The notes beneath the pieces were generated by a model that worked only from the letters and a program-made list of their open reading frames with translations, did not search any database and had not been told where the DNA came from. Made by a program: the position numbers and the translations under genes. From Cellvibrionaceae bacterium (GTDB taxonomy: Bacteria; Pseudomonadota; Gammaproteobacteria; Pseudomonadales; Cellvibrionaceae): 64,000 nucleotides of DNA. Positions 24,447 through 33,694 of this stretch are shown in pieces; within the stretch, counting starts at the first letter, position 1; every line of letters begins with the position of its first letter. Location: NCBI GenBank assembly GCA_021151695.1, contig JAGKWU010000004.1, forward strand, positions 397,003-461,002, read 5' to 3'.

Positions 24447-24586
24447 TTGCCAAATAAACCTGCAAATATTTCTCCTGTGAAACTCTTTTCATCGATCAAT
24501 CACTAAACAAATTTTTACATTCATCGCCCTTAATCTCATCGCTTAGCCTACTGCTTATCATTTGTACTCCTGCTTATACTTGAGCG

Positions 24587-24723
24587 CTGCACGAGCTGTG
24601 AGAGAGATAATAACTATTTGCCGGCAAACCTTTAGCTGGTACTAAAGAGTAAAAGTAGGAAGCTCGCGCAGATAACGGCATTCGCCTTTTGTTGGGCAGT
24701 CTTAAGTGCTTTGCCACCAACAA
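24587..24723 (+). promoter_or_regulatory. Structured 5' leader of the GH5 endoglucanase
   Basis: CTGC-A-CGAGCT (24587-24597) pairs with AGCTCG-C-GCAG (24661-24671), a 10-bp stem with one mismatch. It encloses GGCAAACC and a CTTTAG/CTAAAG hairpin (24630-24647). A second stem, TTGTTGG/CCAACAA (24689-24695 with 24717-24723), lies before the ribosome site. GGCAAACC followed by a hairpin recalls c-di-GMP-I riboswitches, but the second half of that consensus is not clear. It is a candidate cis-regulatory RNA of unknown ligand within a 350-bp gap. Confidence 0.35.
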
Positions 24724-24746
24724 CATCCTACGAAGAGTATTTAATA

Positions 24747-26186
24747 ATGAATAACACAAGCTCTAATGTTGCACCTGCGTTTTCCTTTACCTTTAAATCA
24801 TTGGCTGTAGCCGTTGCCTTAGCGCTACCTATCGCAGCACAAGCGGTTCCGGCAATTTCCACTAGCGGTAATAAAGTGCTGTTTGGTGGTCAGCCGGGTA
24901 GCGTTGCCGGTAATAGTTATTTCTGGAGTAACACTGGCTGGGAAAGCGAAAAATTTTATAACGCGCAATCTGTTGCATGGTTAAAAAGCGATTGGAAAAC
25001 CACACTCGTGCGCGCCGCTATGGGTGTGGATGACAAAGGTGGATATCTCACCGATACCTCCAACAAAACTCGCGTGACAACCCTGGTCGATGCCGCCATC
25101 GCCAATGATATGTACGTCATTATCGATTGGCACAGCCATCACGCTGAGCAGTACCAATCGCAGTCCATCGCTTTTTTTAAAGAGATGGCCACCAAATATG
25201 GCAATACTAACAATGTGATTTACGAAATTTATAACGAGCCACTGCAGGTGTCCTGGAGCGGTGTCATCAAGCCTTACGCGCAAGCCGTAATAGCGGCGAT
25301 TCGCGCAATTGATCCGGACAACTTAATTATTGTAGGCACACCCACCTGGTCGCAGGATGTGGATGCGGCCGCTAATGATCCCATCACCGGTTACGCCAAT
25401 ATTGCTTACACACTTCACTTTTACGCTGGCACCCACGGCCAATGGTTGCGCGACAAAGCCAGCAATGCGCTCAATCGCGGCATTCCGTTATTTGTAACGG
25501 AATGGGGCACAGTAAATGCCGATGGAGATGGCGGCGTCGCCAACAGCGAAACCAATGCCTGGGTCAGTTTTATGAAGGCGAATAATTTGAGCAACGCCAA
25601 CTGGGCACTCAATGATAAAGCCGAAGGTGCATCTGCTTTAGTTACCGGTGCGAGCGGCACAGGTGGATGGACAAACAATCAATTAACGGCATCTGGCGCA
25701 CTGGTAAAAAGCATCATCCTCGGCTGGCCCGCACTCAACAATACAGCGACTAGCTCGAGCCGGTCATCGTCATCGGTAGCCACTACATCATCTGCTGTTG
25801 CAACGACCAGCAGCCGCTCTTCATCAAGCGTTGCTACAAGCCGCTCCTCTTCATCGAGCAGCACAAGCTCCAGCGCAACGGGCGGAAAATCCTGTCAGCA
25901 AATTATCAGCAACGAATGGAACAATGGTTATACAGGTGCGATTCGCATCACCAATAATAAAACCACAGCAATTACCAGCTGGAATGTAACCTGGACTTAC
26001 AGCGATGGAACAAAACTGACCAACAGTTGGAATGCCACTGTGACAGGGAGCAATCCCTACACAGCGACCAATCTCTCCTGGAATGGAGCTATTCAACCCG
26101 GGCAATATGTAGATATTGGATTTCAGGCTACGAAAGGCGGCAGCACTGTGAATGTGCCGACGTTTAGTGGAAGTGCGTGCAATTAA
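24747..26186 (+). CDS. Secreted endo-beta-1,4-glucanase, GH5-linker-CBM2
   Basis: This 479-residue cellulase starts at the ATG at 24747, before a signal peptide ending at about residue 33 (ALPIAAQA). The GH5 barrel (about 36-330) has IIDWHSHHAEQYQ, the acid/base in EIYNEP (Glu164), YTLHFYAGTHG and the nucleophile in FVTEWGT (Glu252). This pattern is typical of GH5 endoglucanases, probably subfamily 2. A Ser/Thr-rich linker (about 335-377) leads to a CBM2 (about 379-479) with its terminal Cys pair and conserved tryptophans, which binds crystalline cellulose. The catalytic domain is paralogous to the GH5 at 35.1 kb. Confidence 0.93.
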   Translation: MNNTSSNVAPAFSFTFKSLAVAVALALPIAAQAVPAISTSGNKVLFGGQPGSVAGNSYFWSNTGWESEKFYNAQSVAWLKSDWKTTLVRAAMGVDDKGGYLTDTSNKTRVTTLVDAAIANDMYVIIDWHSHHAEQYQSQSIAFFKEMATKYGNTNNVIYEIYNEPLQVSWSGVIKPYAQAVIAAIRAIDPDNLIIVGTPTWSQDVDAAANDPITGYANIAYTLHFYAGTHGQWLRDKASNALNRGIPLFVTEWGTVNADGDGGVANSETNAWVSFMKANNLSNANWALNDKAEGASALVTGASGTGGWTNNQLTASGALVKSIILGWPALNNTATSSSRSSSSVATTSSAVATTSSRSSSSVATSRSSSSSSTSSSATGGKSCQQIISNEWNNGYTGAIRITNNKTTAITSWNVTWTYSDGTKLTNSWNATVTGSNPYTATNLSWNGAIQPGQYVDIGFQATKGGSTVNVPTFSGSACN

Positions 26187-26197
26187 TTTGCTGAAAA

Positions 26198-26227
26198 GTA
26201 AAACCCGGCCTGGCGCCGGGTTTTACT
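26198..26227. terminator. Bidirectional terminator between GH5 and response regulator
   Basis: GTAAAACCCGGC and GCCGGGTTTTAC pair around CTGGC. A/T tracts lie in both arms and the two flanking genes converge, so it can serve both strands. Confidence 0.9.
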
Positions 26228-26232
26228 CACTA

Positions 26233-26964
26233 CTACCCGAGCTTCTCTTTTAATCTTTCCAGTCCTGATTTACTCACGCCCAAACTAACACCATTTTTAA
26301 GAATTACTTCATCTTTCGGTGAGCGAACCAACTTATCCAAATACTTCAGGTTAATCAAAATGGACCTGTGAATGCGTACAAACTCAGCCGGGTTTAATTG
26401 CTTTTCCAATTCACTTAGCGTTTGGGTTTTTAACAGTGACGTATTTTGATAGTGGATTTGAATGTAATCATCCTCAGCTTGCACATGAGTAATTTCCCGC
26501 ACTGGAACCACATAGGTTTGGCCGCGATCTTTTATGGTTAGCCGCTCCAGATACAAGTGCTTTTCTGACAATAGATTAGGAATTGCCGAATCAGCCGTTG
26601 TGATTTGCAATCTGGCTTTGGCAATAGCCTTGTCGAAGCGCTCTTGCGAGTAGGGTTTTAATAAATAATCTAGGGCATTTTTATCGAAAGCAGCAACGGC
26701 ATATTCGTCATAGGCAGTGGAAAAAATAACGCCCTGCTGGCGTCCGGTTTGTGCAAGCACTTCAAGGCCGTTGAGGCGAGGCATCTGCATATCCAGAAAG
26801 ACCAGATCTGGCTGCTTCTCTAAAATAACATTAACAGCGTCAGCACCGTTTTCACATTCACCAATAATCTCGATGTCTTTATGAGAACTTAAATATTCAC
26901 GAATCAGGCAGCGCGCCAGGTATTCATCATCCACAATCAGGCACGTCAGTGTAGTTGTTGTCAT
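26233..26964 (-). CDS. LytTR-family response regulator
   Basis: This 243-residue DNA-binding regulator has a receiver domain (about 6-125; DD at 12-13, phospho-Asp58 in LVFLDMQMP, Lys in YLLKPY) and a C-terminal LytTR domain (about 140-243; VREITHVQAEDDYIQIH, FVRIHRSILINLKYL). Its start overlaps the kinase stop by one base (TAATG), so the pair is co-translated. It is the last gene of a four-gene operon with LiaI/LiaF-like membrane proteins. Confidence 0.94.
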   Translation of the reverse strand: MTTTTLTCLIVDDEYLARCLIREYLSSHKDIEIIGECENGADAVNVILEKQPDLVFLDMQMPRLNGLEVLAQTGRQQGVIFSTAYDEYAVAAFDKNALDYLLKPYSQERFDKAIAKARLQITTADSAIPNLLSEKHLYLERLTIKDRGQTYVVPVREITHVQAEDDYIQIHYQNTSLLKTQTLSELEKQLNPAEFVRIHRSILINLKYLDKLVRSPKDEVILKNGVSLGVSKSGLERLKEKLG

Positions 26965-28046
26965 TATTGAACCCTGTCAGAGAGTGGGAATATAAGTTCA
27001 ACCTGAAAACGCGTTTCGGTTTTTGTCCAACCACAGTAGGCTTCGTCGCCGTAAAGCAATGCCAGGCGTGAGCGTAGATTTTCCAAGCCGGTTTGGGTGC
27101 CTTCCGGTTTTTGCCGCGAGGATTTTTCATCGGCAATATCGTTGGCAACCAATAAGTAAAGCTTATTGCGCTGCACATCCACTTTGAGTGTTATGGGTGC
27201 AGCATGGGTCAATTGACTGACACCGTGTTTGATAGCGTTTTCCAGCAGCGGCTGCAAACACAGGGGAGGAATCTGGTGGTTGAGATTTTCGGGTTTGCAT
27301 TCGATATCCAGTTTTAATTTATCACCATAGCGAATCGCTTCTACCGCAATAAAATGTTTGCAAATCGCGATCTCCCTGTCGAGCGATATCAAAGGCAGAT
27401 CCGAAACCGTCAGCGACTCACGATAAAACTGTGAGAGCTCAATCACCATAGCGCGCGCTTTTTCGGCGTTAAAACTCGTAAGAGCACTAATCGAATTTAA
27501 ACTATTAAACAAAAAGTGGGGATTGATTTGCGCACGCAGTGCTTTTAATTCGGCATGCTTGGCCCACAACTCTTTCGCCGCCTCGCGCTGCTCAACGCCG
27601 CGCAAGGCGTAGGCAGAAATAAGTGCATCGTAAATTACTAACGAAAACGCATAGACAAGTGCACCTATGAAAAATACTGGCAGTAAAATTCCCGGGGTAT
27701 TCGCCACAACAGATCCATGAAGATCCATGGCATCCAACGCCATTGCCAACAGTTTATACACCAGCACATAAGCACAGCCCGAAAACAGCGAACCGCCCAC
27801 TACCAATAAAAATGCCACAGAAAAACGGCGTTGGGTAAGTCGGCAAATGCTGCTGACAAAATAAGCCGATGTTGAGGCAATACCCAAGACCAGGGTGTTC
27901 AGGATATTCAACCTGACAGTGTCGATTAAATCCGTTTGGTACATCATTGACAATAAAACACCGAGCAGCCCACCGAGGGCTGCCCATGATCCGTAGGCAA
28001 TCAGTATTTGCCTGGGTGTTTTAAAAAAAGGATTCACTCGTTGCAC
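26964..28046 (-). CDS. LytS/AlgZ-type sensor histidine kinase
   Basis: This 360-residue inner-membrane kinase has about six N-terminal hydrophobic segments (residues 15-150). These are followed by the His-kinase motif INPHFLFNSLNSI with the phosphorylated His, and an HATPase with CLQPLLENAIKHGV. The short membrane sensor lacks a recognised ligand domain. The start is a GTG at 28046 or 28037; AAGGA lies close upstream and the choice is uncertain. It partners the LytTR regulator that overlaps its stop. Confidence 0.92.
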   Translation of the reverse strand: MQRVNPFFKTPRQILIAYGSWAALGGLLGVLLSMMYQTDLIDTVRLNILNTLVLGIASTSAYFVSSICRLTQRRFSVAFLLVVGGSLFSGCAYVLVYKLLAMALDAMDLHGSVVANTPGILLPVFFIGALVYAFSLVIYDALISAYALRGVEQREAAKELWAKHAELKALRAQINPHFLFNSLNSISALTSFNAEKARAMVIELSQFYRESLTVSDLPLISLDREIAICKHFIAVEAIRYGDKLKLDIECKPENLNHQIPPLCLQPLLENAIKHGVSQLTHAAPITLKVDVQRNKLYLLVANDIADEKSSRQKPEGTQTGLENLRSRLALLYGDEAYCGWTKTETRFQVELIFPLSDRVQ

Positions 28047-28051
28047 ATTCC

Positions 28052-28744
28052 TTAATTTTTAATTTCTATACCGCCCATGATGGCTGTACCTGTTACGACC
28101 AGACGTTTGGTGGCGTTTACAGCAGGCATACTTTTATCCTGCGCACCGCCCATAAAGCAACCTATCTGGTTTACCACAATCCATTCGCGCGGCACCTTTA
28201 AAACTACACCTCCCATCACGGCTGTAATATCCAGCACTGCCTGGTCGATAATATTGGCCTGGCGAAAATCGAGTTCGGCGCCGCCCATAATGGCAGTGAT
28301 GTCACCAAAGCGGAAATCCTTGGAGGTGATTTTATTTTCACTACCACCGAGAATCGCTGTAATGTCCAGATGATCGTCAGAGCTACTCTTCTGGCTGGCC
28401 CACTCGCCGAATTTTGTACCCGCCTTCTGCTTGTCAAAGAAAACAATTTTTACACCTATGGCAATAAGAATAGCGGGCCACCAGTCATGAATTTGAAAGT
28501 GGATAATTCCCATGTTATCCAACGTCATCAGGCTGCCGAGCGCAATAAAGAGTACGGGCCAGAGGCGCTGTTTACCAGTGCTGGATTGTCTTAATTTCAG
28601 CACGCCAAACAGGATGAAAACTATCGGCCAAAAGTGCAGCACATTGCGCATATAAAACAGATTCAGGTTATCCACCAGGGCTAGCACACCTAGTATCAAG
28701 ATGAACAGGCCGAGGAATAATTGCCCTTCCGATCTTTGCTTCAT
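28052..28744 (-). CDS. LiaF-like membrane protein
   Basis: This 230-residue protein has about four TM helices at the N-terminus (LFLGLFILILGVLALVDNL, FWPIVFILFGVL, LWPVLFIALGSL, WWPAILIAIGVKIVFF). A beta-rich C-terminal half follows, with repeated ITAILGG/ITAIMGG motifs typical of the LiaF C-terminal domain. The ATG at 28744 follows AAGGTG at good spacing; a GTG at 28762 overlaps the previous stop. LiaF proteins inhibit the linked kinase in Firmicutes, and the same link here is inferred from the operon. Confidence 0.85.
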   Translation of the reverse strand: MKQRSEGQLFLGLFILILGVLALVDNLNLFYMRNVLHFWPIVFILFGVLKLRQSSTGKQRLWPVLFIALGSLMTLDNMGIIHFQIHDWWPAILIAIGVKIVFFDKQKAGTKFGEWASQKSSSDDHLDITAILGGSENKITSKDFRFGDITAIMGGAELDFRQANIIDQAVLDITAVMGGVVLKVPREWIVVNQIGCFMGGAQDKSMPAVNATKRLVVTGTAIMGGIEIKN

Positions 28745-28754
28745 GAAATTCACC

Positions 28755-29129
28755 TTATTCACCTTTGGATTTGTCGGAGGGAGTTTTAAACAATGATTTC
28801 ACCACTATTCCCAAACCCAACACAATTAATATCAATGGCCAACTGTTAGCCGGCGTAATTCCCCAGGTACCAGAGAAAGCAACATAAAACCAGGCAGCTA
28901 ACACCAGCTTGGAAAGCCCTTCAAATATTTTGTGGGGGCGTTTAAATTGCACCAACTCCACCAACCCCATCACGGCAAACGCGGTCGCCGGGAACATGTA
29001 CCACTGCCACTCGAACTGAATCAGGTTCAGTTTAATGGCCAAAAAAATAATACCCACCACAATAAACGCCATGCCTGTCTCTACATGACCCTTACATTTA
29101 CGATACTGACGATTGATAACTGGCTGCAT
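28755..29129 (-). CDS. Small membrane protein, LiaI-like
   Basis: This 124-residue protein has four predicted hydrophobic helices (GMAFIVVGIIFLAIKL, MFPATAFAVMGLVEL, LVLAAWFYVAF, WPLILIVLGLGIVVKSLF). The layout matches the TM half of LiaI/LiaF proteins. It is the first gene of the operon with the LiaF-like protein and the two-component system. Function is inferred only from that context. Confidence 0.72.
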   Translation of the reverse strand: MQPVINRQYRKCKGHVETGMAFIVVGIIFLAIKLNLIQFEWQWYMFPATAFAVMGLVELVQFKRPHKIFEGLSKLVLAAWFYVAFSGTWGITPANSWPLILIVLGLGIVVKSLFKTPSDKSKGE

Positions 29130-29450
29130 AAATGCTCCCTGGTAAAAGGTTAATGATTAACGACAGGGTTAGAGTAAAACAGCACGTTAGGGAATACACC
29201 CAGATATCGGTGAGTAGCGATTTATGGTCGGTGAATGGCGGTTAGACCCTGTCACGCCCCAAGCGTAGCGCGGGTTAGCCAAAGGCGTAACCCGCGAACC
29301 GGGCTCTATTTAAAATGTGGCTGCGGTGCTGTATTGGAAACTATTTTTAATGCATCGGGGGTATATTTTGTTGGGATGGGTCACGCATATCACGCAACCC
29401 ATCCCAACGTTATGCCTGCAAGACAATCACAAGCGAAGCTCAGGATTTCC
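29130..29450. repeat. Gap with REP-like element and a strong hairpin
   Basis: The 320-bp gap holds a REP-type imperfect palindrome at 29265-29296 (GCGGGTTAGCC...GGCGTAACCCGC), the same family as those around the RAYT gene at 50.3 kb. It also holds a separate perfect 12-bp stem: GTTGGGATGGGT (29370-29381) with ACCCATCCCAAC (29397-29408). The hairpin lies about 40 bp after the lipoprotein stop and lacks a T run. Confidence 0.75.
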
Positions 29451-30605
29451 TCAAAGCGTCCACCCCATCATGGGACAACGCATCGTGGTTTGCGAGCCAT
29501 CGGGCCGTATCGACGGAAAATGTTTCGCATCATTGGATGCCTCAACGGCTACCACGTTTGTCGCTGTGGCGGGTGCATACCAGACAGTGCAGCTGCCTAT
29601 ACAGGTGAAATCAGTACAGGCGGTACCTGTATCTTTAACAAAGGCGATGGTGCGACTGTCGGGAGACCAGAAAGCATCTGAAATAATTCCGTTATCGGTA
29701 TAACGTTTCATATCAGACCCATCGATATTCATGATCCACAAATCGACAGAATTAACCGAACCTGTATCGCGCAGCTCGGCAAGCTGAACCAATGCTTTGG
29801 TTCCGTCCGGGCTGACGTAAACATCTTGTGGAACTCGCCCGCCAGGCCAGGCAACAGTAGCAAGAAGTTGCTCCTCACCACCGATAACAATTTTGCTGAT
29901 AGCACCTGAAGATCTCACTCGCAGCAATGAACCATCGGGCATCCAGGATACCGATGGTGCCAAATCACTTTGCTCGGTGGCGTAGAGTATTTTTTGCGTA
30001 GCAAGATCCCATACTACAACGGCCCGCGGTGCAAAAATCGTTTCACCCCAATAAGCTTTAATTTGATTATTTCCCAGGGGCGATGGCACCGCATGACCAA
30101 CATAACCATCGGACACCAAATCCATTAAAACAGTTTTATCGCTCGTCCTGCGCACCACTAAACGCGTGGTGTCCTGATCGCCACTTTCCGGGTTGTAATC
30201 TGTGCGAATAAAACGGCTGCCATCAAGCCAGGGCACGCCCCACTGTTCATCGAGAACTGTGGTGGTGATACCTGTATTTGGGTCCATAAAGAAGGTGCCT
30301 TCCGGTGTATCAAGATCGCTAAACGAATGCCAGATGTGTCCCACAAGCGCAGCGGGTAAATTACTGGATGATGAGCGAGAACTGCTCATCGGAGACGATG
30401 AACCGGTGGTGCTCGACGAAGAGGTGCTAACAGGCTGAATGGACGATTGGGAGCTATTGGTGACTGATTGGGAACTGCTGGTCACTGGCGGTGGTGGATT
30501 GTTGCCAACATCGTTTTTACTTCCACCTCCTCCGCCACCGCAAGCGGTTAACGAAATAATAAACAACAGGCAGGGGATTTTCTTAAAGCAGGTATAGAAC
30601 TCCAT
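29451..30605 (-). CDS. Lipoprotein with TolB-like beta-propeller
   Basis: This 384-residue protein starts at the ATG at 30605 (AAGGAG 8 nt upstream), giving a lipoprotein signal with lipobox LTAC followed by six glycines. A Ser-rich linker (about 35-85) leads to a domain with propeller blades of WD40/PD40 type (SVSWMPDGSLLRVR, DVYVSPDGTKALV, IMNIDGSD, AFWSPDSRTIAFV). Such surface or periplasmic propellers bind proteins or sugars; no catalytic site is visible. The linker style is shared with the secreted hydrolases. Confidence 0.75.
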   Translation of the reverse strand: MEFYTCFKKIPCLLFIISLTACGGGGGGSKNDVGNNPPPPVTSSSQSVTNSSQSSIQPVSTSSSSTTGSSSPMSSSRSSSSNLPAALVGHIWHSFSDLDTPEGTFFMDPNTGITTTVLDEQWGVPWLDGSRFIRTDYNPESGDQDTTRLVVRRTSDKTVLMDLVSDGYVGHAVPSPLGNNQIKAYWGETIFAPRAVVVWDLATQKILYATEQSDLAPSVSWMPDGSLLRVRSSGAISKIVIGGEEQLLATVAWPGGRVPQDVYVSPDGTKALVQLAELRDTGSVNSVDLWIMNIDGSDMKRYTDNGIISDAFWSPDSRTIAFVKDTGTACTDFTCIGSCTVWYAPATATNVVAVEASNDAKHFPSIRPDGSQTTMRCPMMGWTL

Positions 30606-30786
30606 AACATAACTCCTTTGTTGGGGGTTGCTGGAGTCTATCGGAATGGGGATTCGATAAGGCGGGTCAGTTTTTATTCTTGCAAGCGAAATCACTAAAT
30701 TAAAATGGGAAATATTTATTTTAATGCCATGGCCGTTTCGCTTGATTTTATTTTGAAAATTTTATTCCCCAAGCTCCAACCAATAA

Positions 30787-30907
30787 CGTAGGTTGGTGGT
30801 AAGGCTTGCGAAAGCAAGCTGCACCCCAACATTTTCCCCCACCTTAAGATACTCAAAATCTGCAAGTCCGAATTGTTGGGGTGCGCTACGCTTACCGCCA
30901 ACCTACG
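30787..30907. repeat. Long inverted repeat C1
   Basis: The left arm begins CGTAGGTTGGTGGTAAG at 30787 and runs to about 30831. The right arm is 30872-30907 and ends CTTACCGCCAACCTACG. The left arm contains an extra inner hairpin (GCTTGCGAAAGCAAGC). A related element lies at 62.7 kb. It occupies the 330-bp gap between the lipoprotein and GNAT genes, where I see no gene. Confidence 0.8.
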
Positions 30908-30937
30908 CACCACCTAACCAACCCACCTAGCTGCAGC

Positions 30938-31387
30938 TCATATACTTTTATAGAGAGTCGGATCACTCATCGGAATACCATTAATTCTCCTAACTAAATT
31001 TTTCGGATCTTCGTCAAAACCAAATGAACGCCAAAATGACTCTGCCTCTGAATTTATGCATTTCAGTTTTATACTTTTTATTGCTGTTTGGCTTACCCAA
31101 TTTAAAAAAGAATTAACTAGAAAAGTTCCAACTCCTTTATTTCGATAGACCACCTCAACTGACAATATATTGAGAATCAACTCAAGTGACTCTCTAGATC
31201 CGAACCAAGCCAAAAAACCTACTGCTCGGCCATCTACCTCTGCAACGAATAATGAGCTTTTTTCACGGGATTCAAAAATAACACCTATGTTATTAATAAA
31301 TCCACACCCAGTATCTCCTGCCTCAAGGTGAAGCCATTCACGTATATTTTCTAAGTGCTGATCATTAGGTTGAGTGATAAGTTTCAT
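30938..31387 (-). CDS. GNAT-family N-acetyltransferase
   Basis: This 149-residue acetyl-CoA-dependent acetyltransferase has the GNAT core: VAEVDGRAVGFLAWFG (beta4) and VEVVYRNKGVGTFLVNSFLNW, the acetyl-CoA-binding motif A with R/Q-x-x-G-x-G. The FWRSFGFDED segment is motif B. The acceptor is unknown. It is flanked by a repeat and by divergent glycosyltransferases, and has no obvious partner. Confidence 0.82.
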   Translation of the reverse strand: MKLITQPNDQHLENIREWLHLEAGDTGCGFINNIGVIFESREKSSLFVAEVDGRAVGFLAWFGSRESLELILNILSVEVVYRNKGVGTFLVNSFLNWVSQTAIKSIKLKCINSEAESFWRSFGFDEDPKNLVRRINGIPMSDPTLYKSI

Positions 31388-31535
31388 GGTTTTTTCGCTT
31401 GACTAATTGGCTTCGCCTAATACTACCCCAACTGTCACAAAACCAACACATTCCTCCTGTTTAATATTCCATTGGCAACCACCAACCGCTCCCGCCGTTG
31501 GTGAAAGGACAACTCACTTTATTTATTGATTGCGC

Positions 31536-32663
31536 ATGGCAGCCATTAAAGTTTTGCATTTTGTGACCGGGGGATTTTCCGGGTCGACTTCTGTCGCTGT
31601 GGAGCTGGTGAAGGCTGGCTTGGCGAATCCGCAATTTGACAGTCTGCTGGTGTTGCGGCGAAAGAAGTCGAAACACGATGAGAAGATTCAGAAACTGCGC
31701 GACCAAGGTGTTCCGCTTGAAGTGGTGCCCGGGTGGAATAGCCTGGCGACGATTTTTGCGTTGGTGAAAATTTGCCGGAGCTACCAGCCGGACATTATTG
31801 TCTGCCACGGTTTTAGCGATCACCTTTGGGGACGCTATGCAGGTTTGATTGCGGGCGTGCCCCATATGGTTCATGTGGAGCACAACTCGCGCGAGCGCTA
31901 CACGCCCTGGCGCTTGCTGCAGGCGCGCTGGCTGGCGAAATATACCGATAGCATTGTGGGCTGCTCCGAAGGTGTGCGGCAGGCATTGGTTAAGCTGGGC
32001 TTTTCCGAGCAGAAAACTATCACTATTAATAACGGTATTAATACAGCGCCTTATCAGGGTAACCCTCTGCCTTTGACAGAGCGAACGCCCGGTATCGTGA
32101 TGACCGCGCGCTTTGCCAAGCAAAAAGATCACCTCACGCTGATTAAAGCGGTTGCGCTCTTGCGCGATAAAAAATTCTTTCCACCGGTTTATCTCGCCGG
32201 TGCCGGCAGCAAAAAGCATATGAAAAAAGCCAAAGCCCTGGCGAGGGATTTGCTGCTCAGCAACCAGATTAAATTCCTCGGCCACTGCGACAAAGTACCG
32301 GAGTTGTTGCAGCAAAATACCATCTGCACATTAGCGACCCATTATGAAGGTATGCCATTGGCCTTGTGCGAAGGTATGGCCGCCGGTTGCGTGATAGTTG
32401 CATCGGAAGTGGTGGGAGTTAAAGAGATGATCACCCACAGCAAAGATGGATTTTTGGTAACACCTGGCTCACCTGAATCACTCGCGCGCGGATTGGAAAT
32501 GGCGTTAACACATCCGCTGCTGACACAAAAAATGGCGAGCCGTGCACGCGAGCGCGCCCTGCGCCATTTGAGTGTGAGCAATATGGTAAACCAATACGAG
32601 CAACTGTTTTTAGCGCTGGTAACTGAGCACGAGTTGCTGCCGCGCGAATCCCTGTTTTATTAA
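31536..32663 (+). CDS. Glycosyltransferase family 4 (GT-B fold)
   Basis: This 375-residue enzyme transfers a sugar from a nucleotide donor, retaining configuration. The N-terminal domain starts IKVLHFVTGGFSGST. The C-terminal domain has MTARFAKQKDHLTLIKAV, FLGHCDKVPELL and the donor-site motif HYEGMPLALCEGMAAGCVIVASEVVGVKEM. The ATG at 31536 is chosen over a TTG two codons upstream. It is first of three same-strand glycosyltransferase genes (gaps of 11 and 30 bp), consistent with synthesis of a surface glycan such as LPS core or capsule. Confidence 0.9.
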   Translation: MAAIKVLHFVTGGFSGSTSVAVELVKAGLANPQFDSLLVLRRKKSKHDEKIQKLRDQGVPLEVVPGWNSLATIFALVKICRSYQPDIIVCHGFSDHLWGRYAGLIAGVPHMVHVEHNSRERYTPWRLLQARWLAKYTDSIVGCSEGVRQALVKLGFSEQKTITINNGINTAPYQGNPLPLTERTPGIVMTARFAKQKDHLTLIKAVALLRDKKFFPPVYLAGAGSKKHMKKAKALARDLLLSNQIKFLGHCDKVPELLQQNTICTLATHYEGMPLALCEGMAAGCVIVASEVVGVKEMITHSKDGFLVTPGSPESLARGLEMALTHPLLTQKMASRARERALRHLSVSNMVNQYEQLFLALVTEHELLPRESLFY

Positions 32664-32674
32664 GGCTGGCAACT

Positions 32675-33664
32675 ATGGGACATGGATACTGGCTGAGCAT
32701 ATTAATCCCCGTTTACAACGTGGCGCCCTGGCTGCACGCCTGCCTCAATTCTGTGTGCAGCCAGGCAGATGCGGGGGTGGAAATTATTGTGCTGGACGAT
32801 TGCTCCACCGATGACTCCCGCGCATTGCTGGACGATTTTATTCGCCAATCGCCCGTGCCTATCAAATTATTACAGCACTCGCACAACCAGGGTTTGAGCG
32901 CTGCGCGCAATAGTATGCTGGATGTTGCCAGCGGTACCTATGTATGGTTTCTGGATTCGGATGATCTGTTGGAAGATGGCGCTATCGCGCGTTTACTGCG
33001 GATTGTGGCTCACGACTCGCCCGATTTAGTGATGTGCGATTTTCGCGTATTGCGCGAACAACAAACCTTTAAGCATCGCTGGCGCGGTGAAAATCATCGC
33101 AAGGCATTTGTGGGCAAAGAGAAAAGTCTGGAGCGCAATCCGGCTGATTTATTTTACGGCCTTTATAAAAAAGGCGAGCTGCATATCTGGTCAAAAATCG
33201 CCAAGCGCGCACTCTGGGGCAATGACCTTCGCTTTCCGGTAGGCCGTTATATGGAAGATATGACAACTACGCCGCGCCTGGCATTGCGAGCGAAAACCTG
33301 GTGGTACGAACCTGCTGTCTGGATAGCCTATCGCCAGCGCGCCGGCAGCATTCTCTCCACCCCCAGCATGAAAAAAATTATCGATTCCGCCAACGGCAGC
33401 GAAGGGGTGTTAGCTGATTGGCTGGCGACGTATCCGCAATTACCTTCGCGTTCGCGCCTTGCCTTTAGCCATTACTGCGCACGCACCCACTACTCCACAT
33501 TGCGCGATTTAAAACGGCTGGATGCGAGCGCTTATGCCAAAGAAAAAACCGAATATCGCACACGCTTATTCAACAATATCCACTGGGGCCGGTCGCAACT
33601 GTGTTGGGAGTACGGTCGCCGGGGCTTGGCGTCGCGCCTGCTGCGTTTTCTAGCAAATTATTAA
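32675..33664 (+). CDS. Glycosyltransferase family 2 (GT-A fold)
   Basis: This 329-residue inverting glycosyltransferase shows LSILIPVYNVAPWLHACLNSV, the donor aspartate in VLDDCSTD, LSAARNSMLDVASGTYVWFLDSDD with the DxD metal motif, and a C-terminal EDMTTTPR region. It has no TM segments, so it is cytoplasmic or peripheral. It is the second gene of the glycan cluster. Donor and acceptor are unknown. Confidence 0.9.
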   Translation: MGHGYWLSILIPVYNVAPWLHACLNSVCSQADAGVEIIVLDDCSTDDSRALLDDFIRQSPVPIKLLQHSHNQGLSAARNSMLDVASGTYVWFLDSDDLLEDGAIARLLRIVAHDSPDLVMCDFRVLREQQTFKHRWRGENHRKAFVGKEKSLERNPADLFYGLYKKGELHIWSKIAKRALWGNDLRFPVGRYMEDMTTTPRLALRAKTWWYEPAVWIAYRQRAGSILSTPSMKKIIDSANGSEGVLADWLATYPQLPSRSRLAFSHYCARTHYSTLRDLKRLDASAYAKEKTEYRTRLFNNIHWGRSQLCWEYGRRGLASRLLRFLANY

Positions 33665-33694
33665 GCTGTAGCCACTGCCGTTGTAGAGAAAGTT

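Noticed and set aside
24618..24660. Firm call of a c-di-GMP-I riboswitch
   Set aside because: GGCAAACC and the adjacent hairpin fit, but the second consensus half (ACGCAAAGC) and the second hairpin are not convincingly present. I therefore listed only a structured leader.
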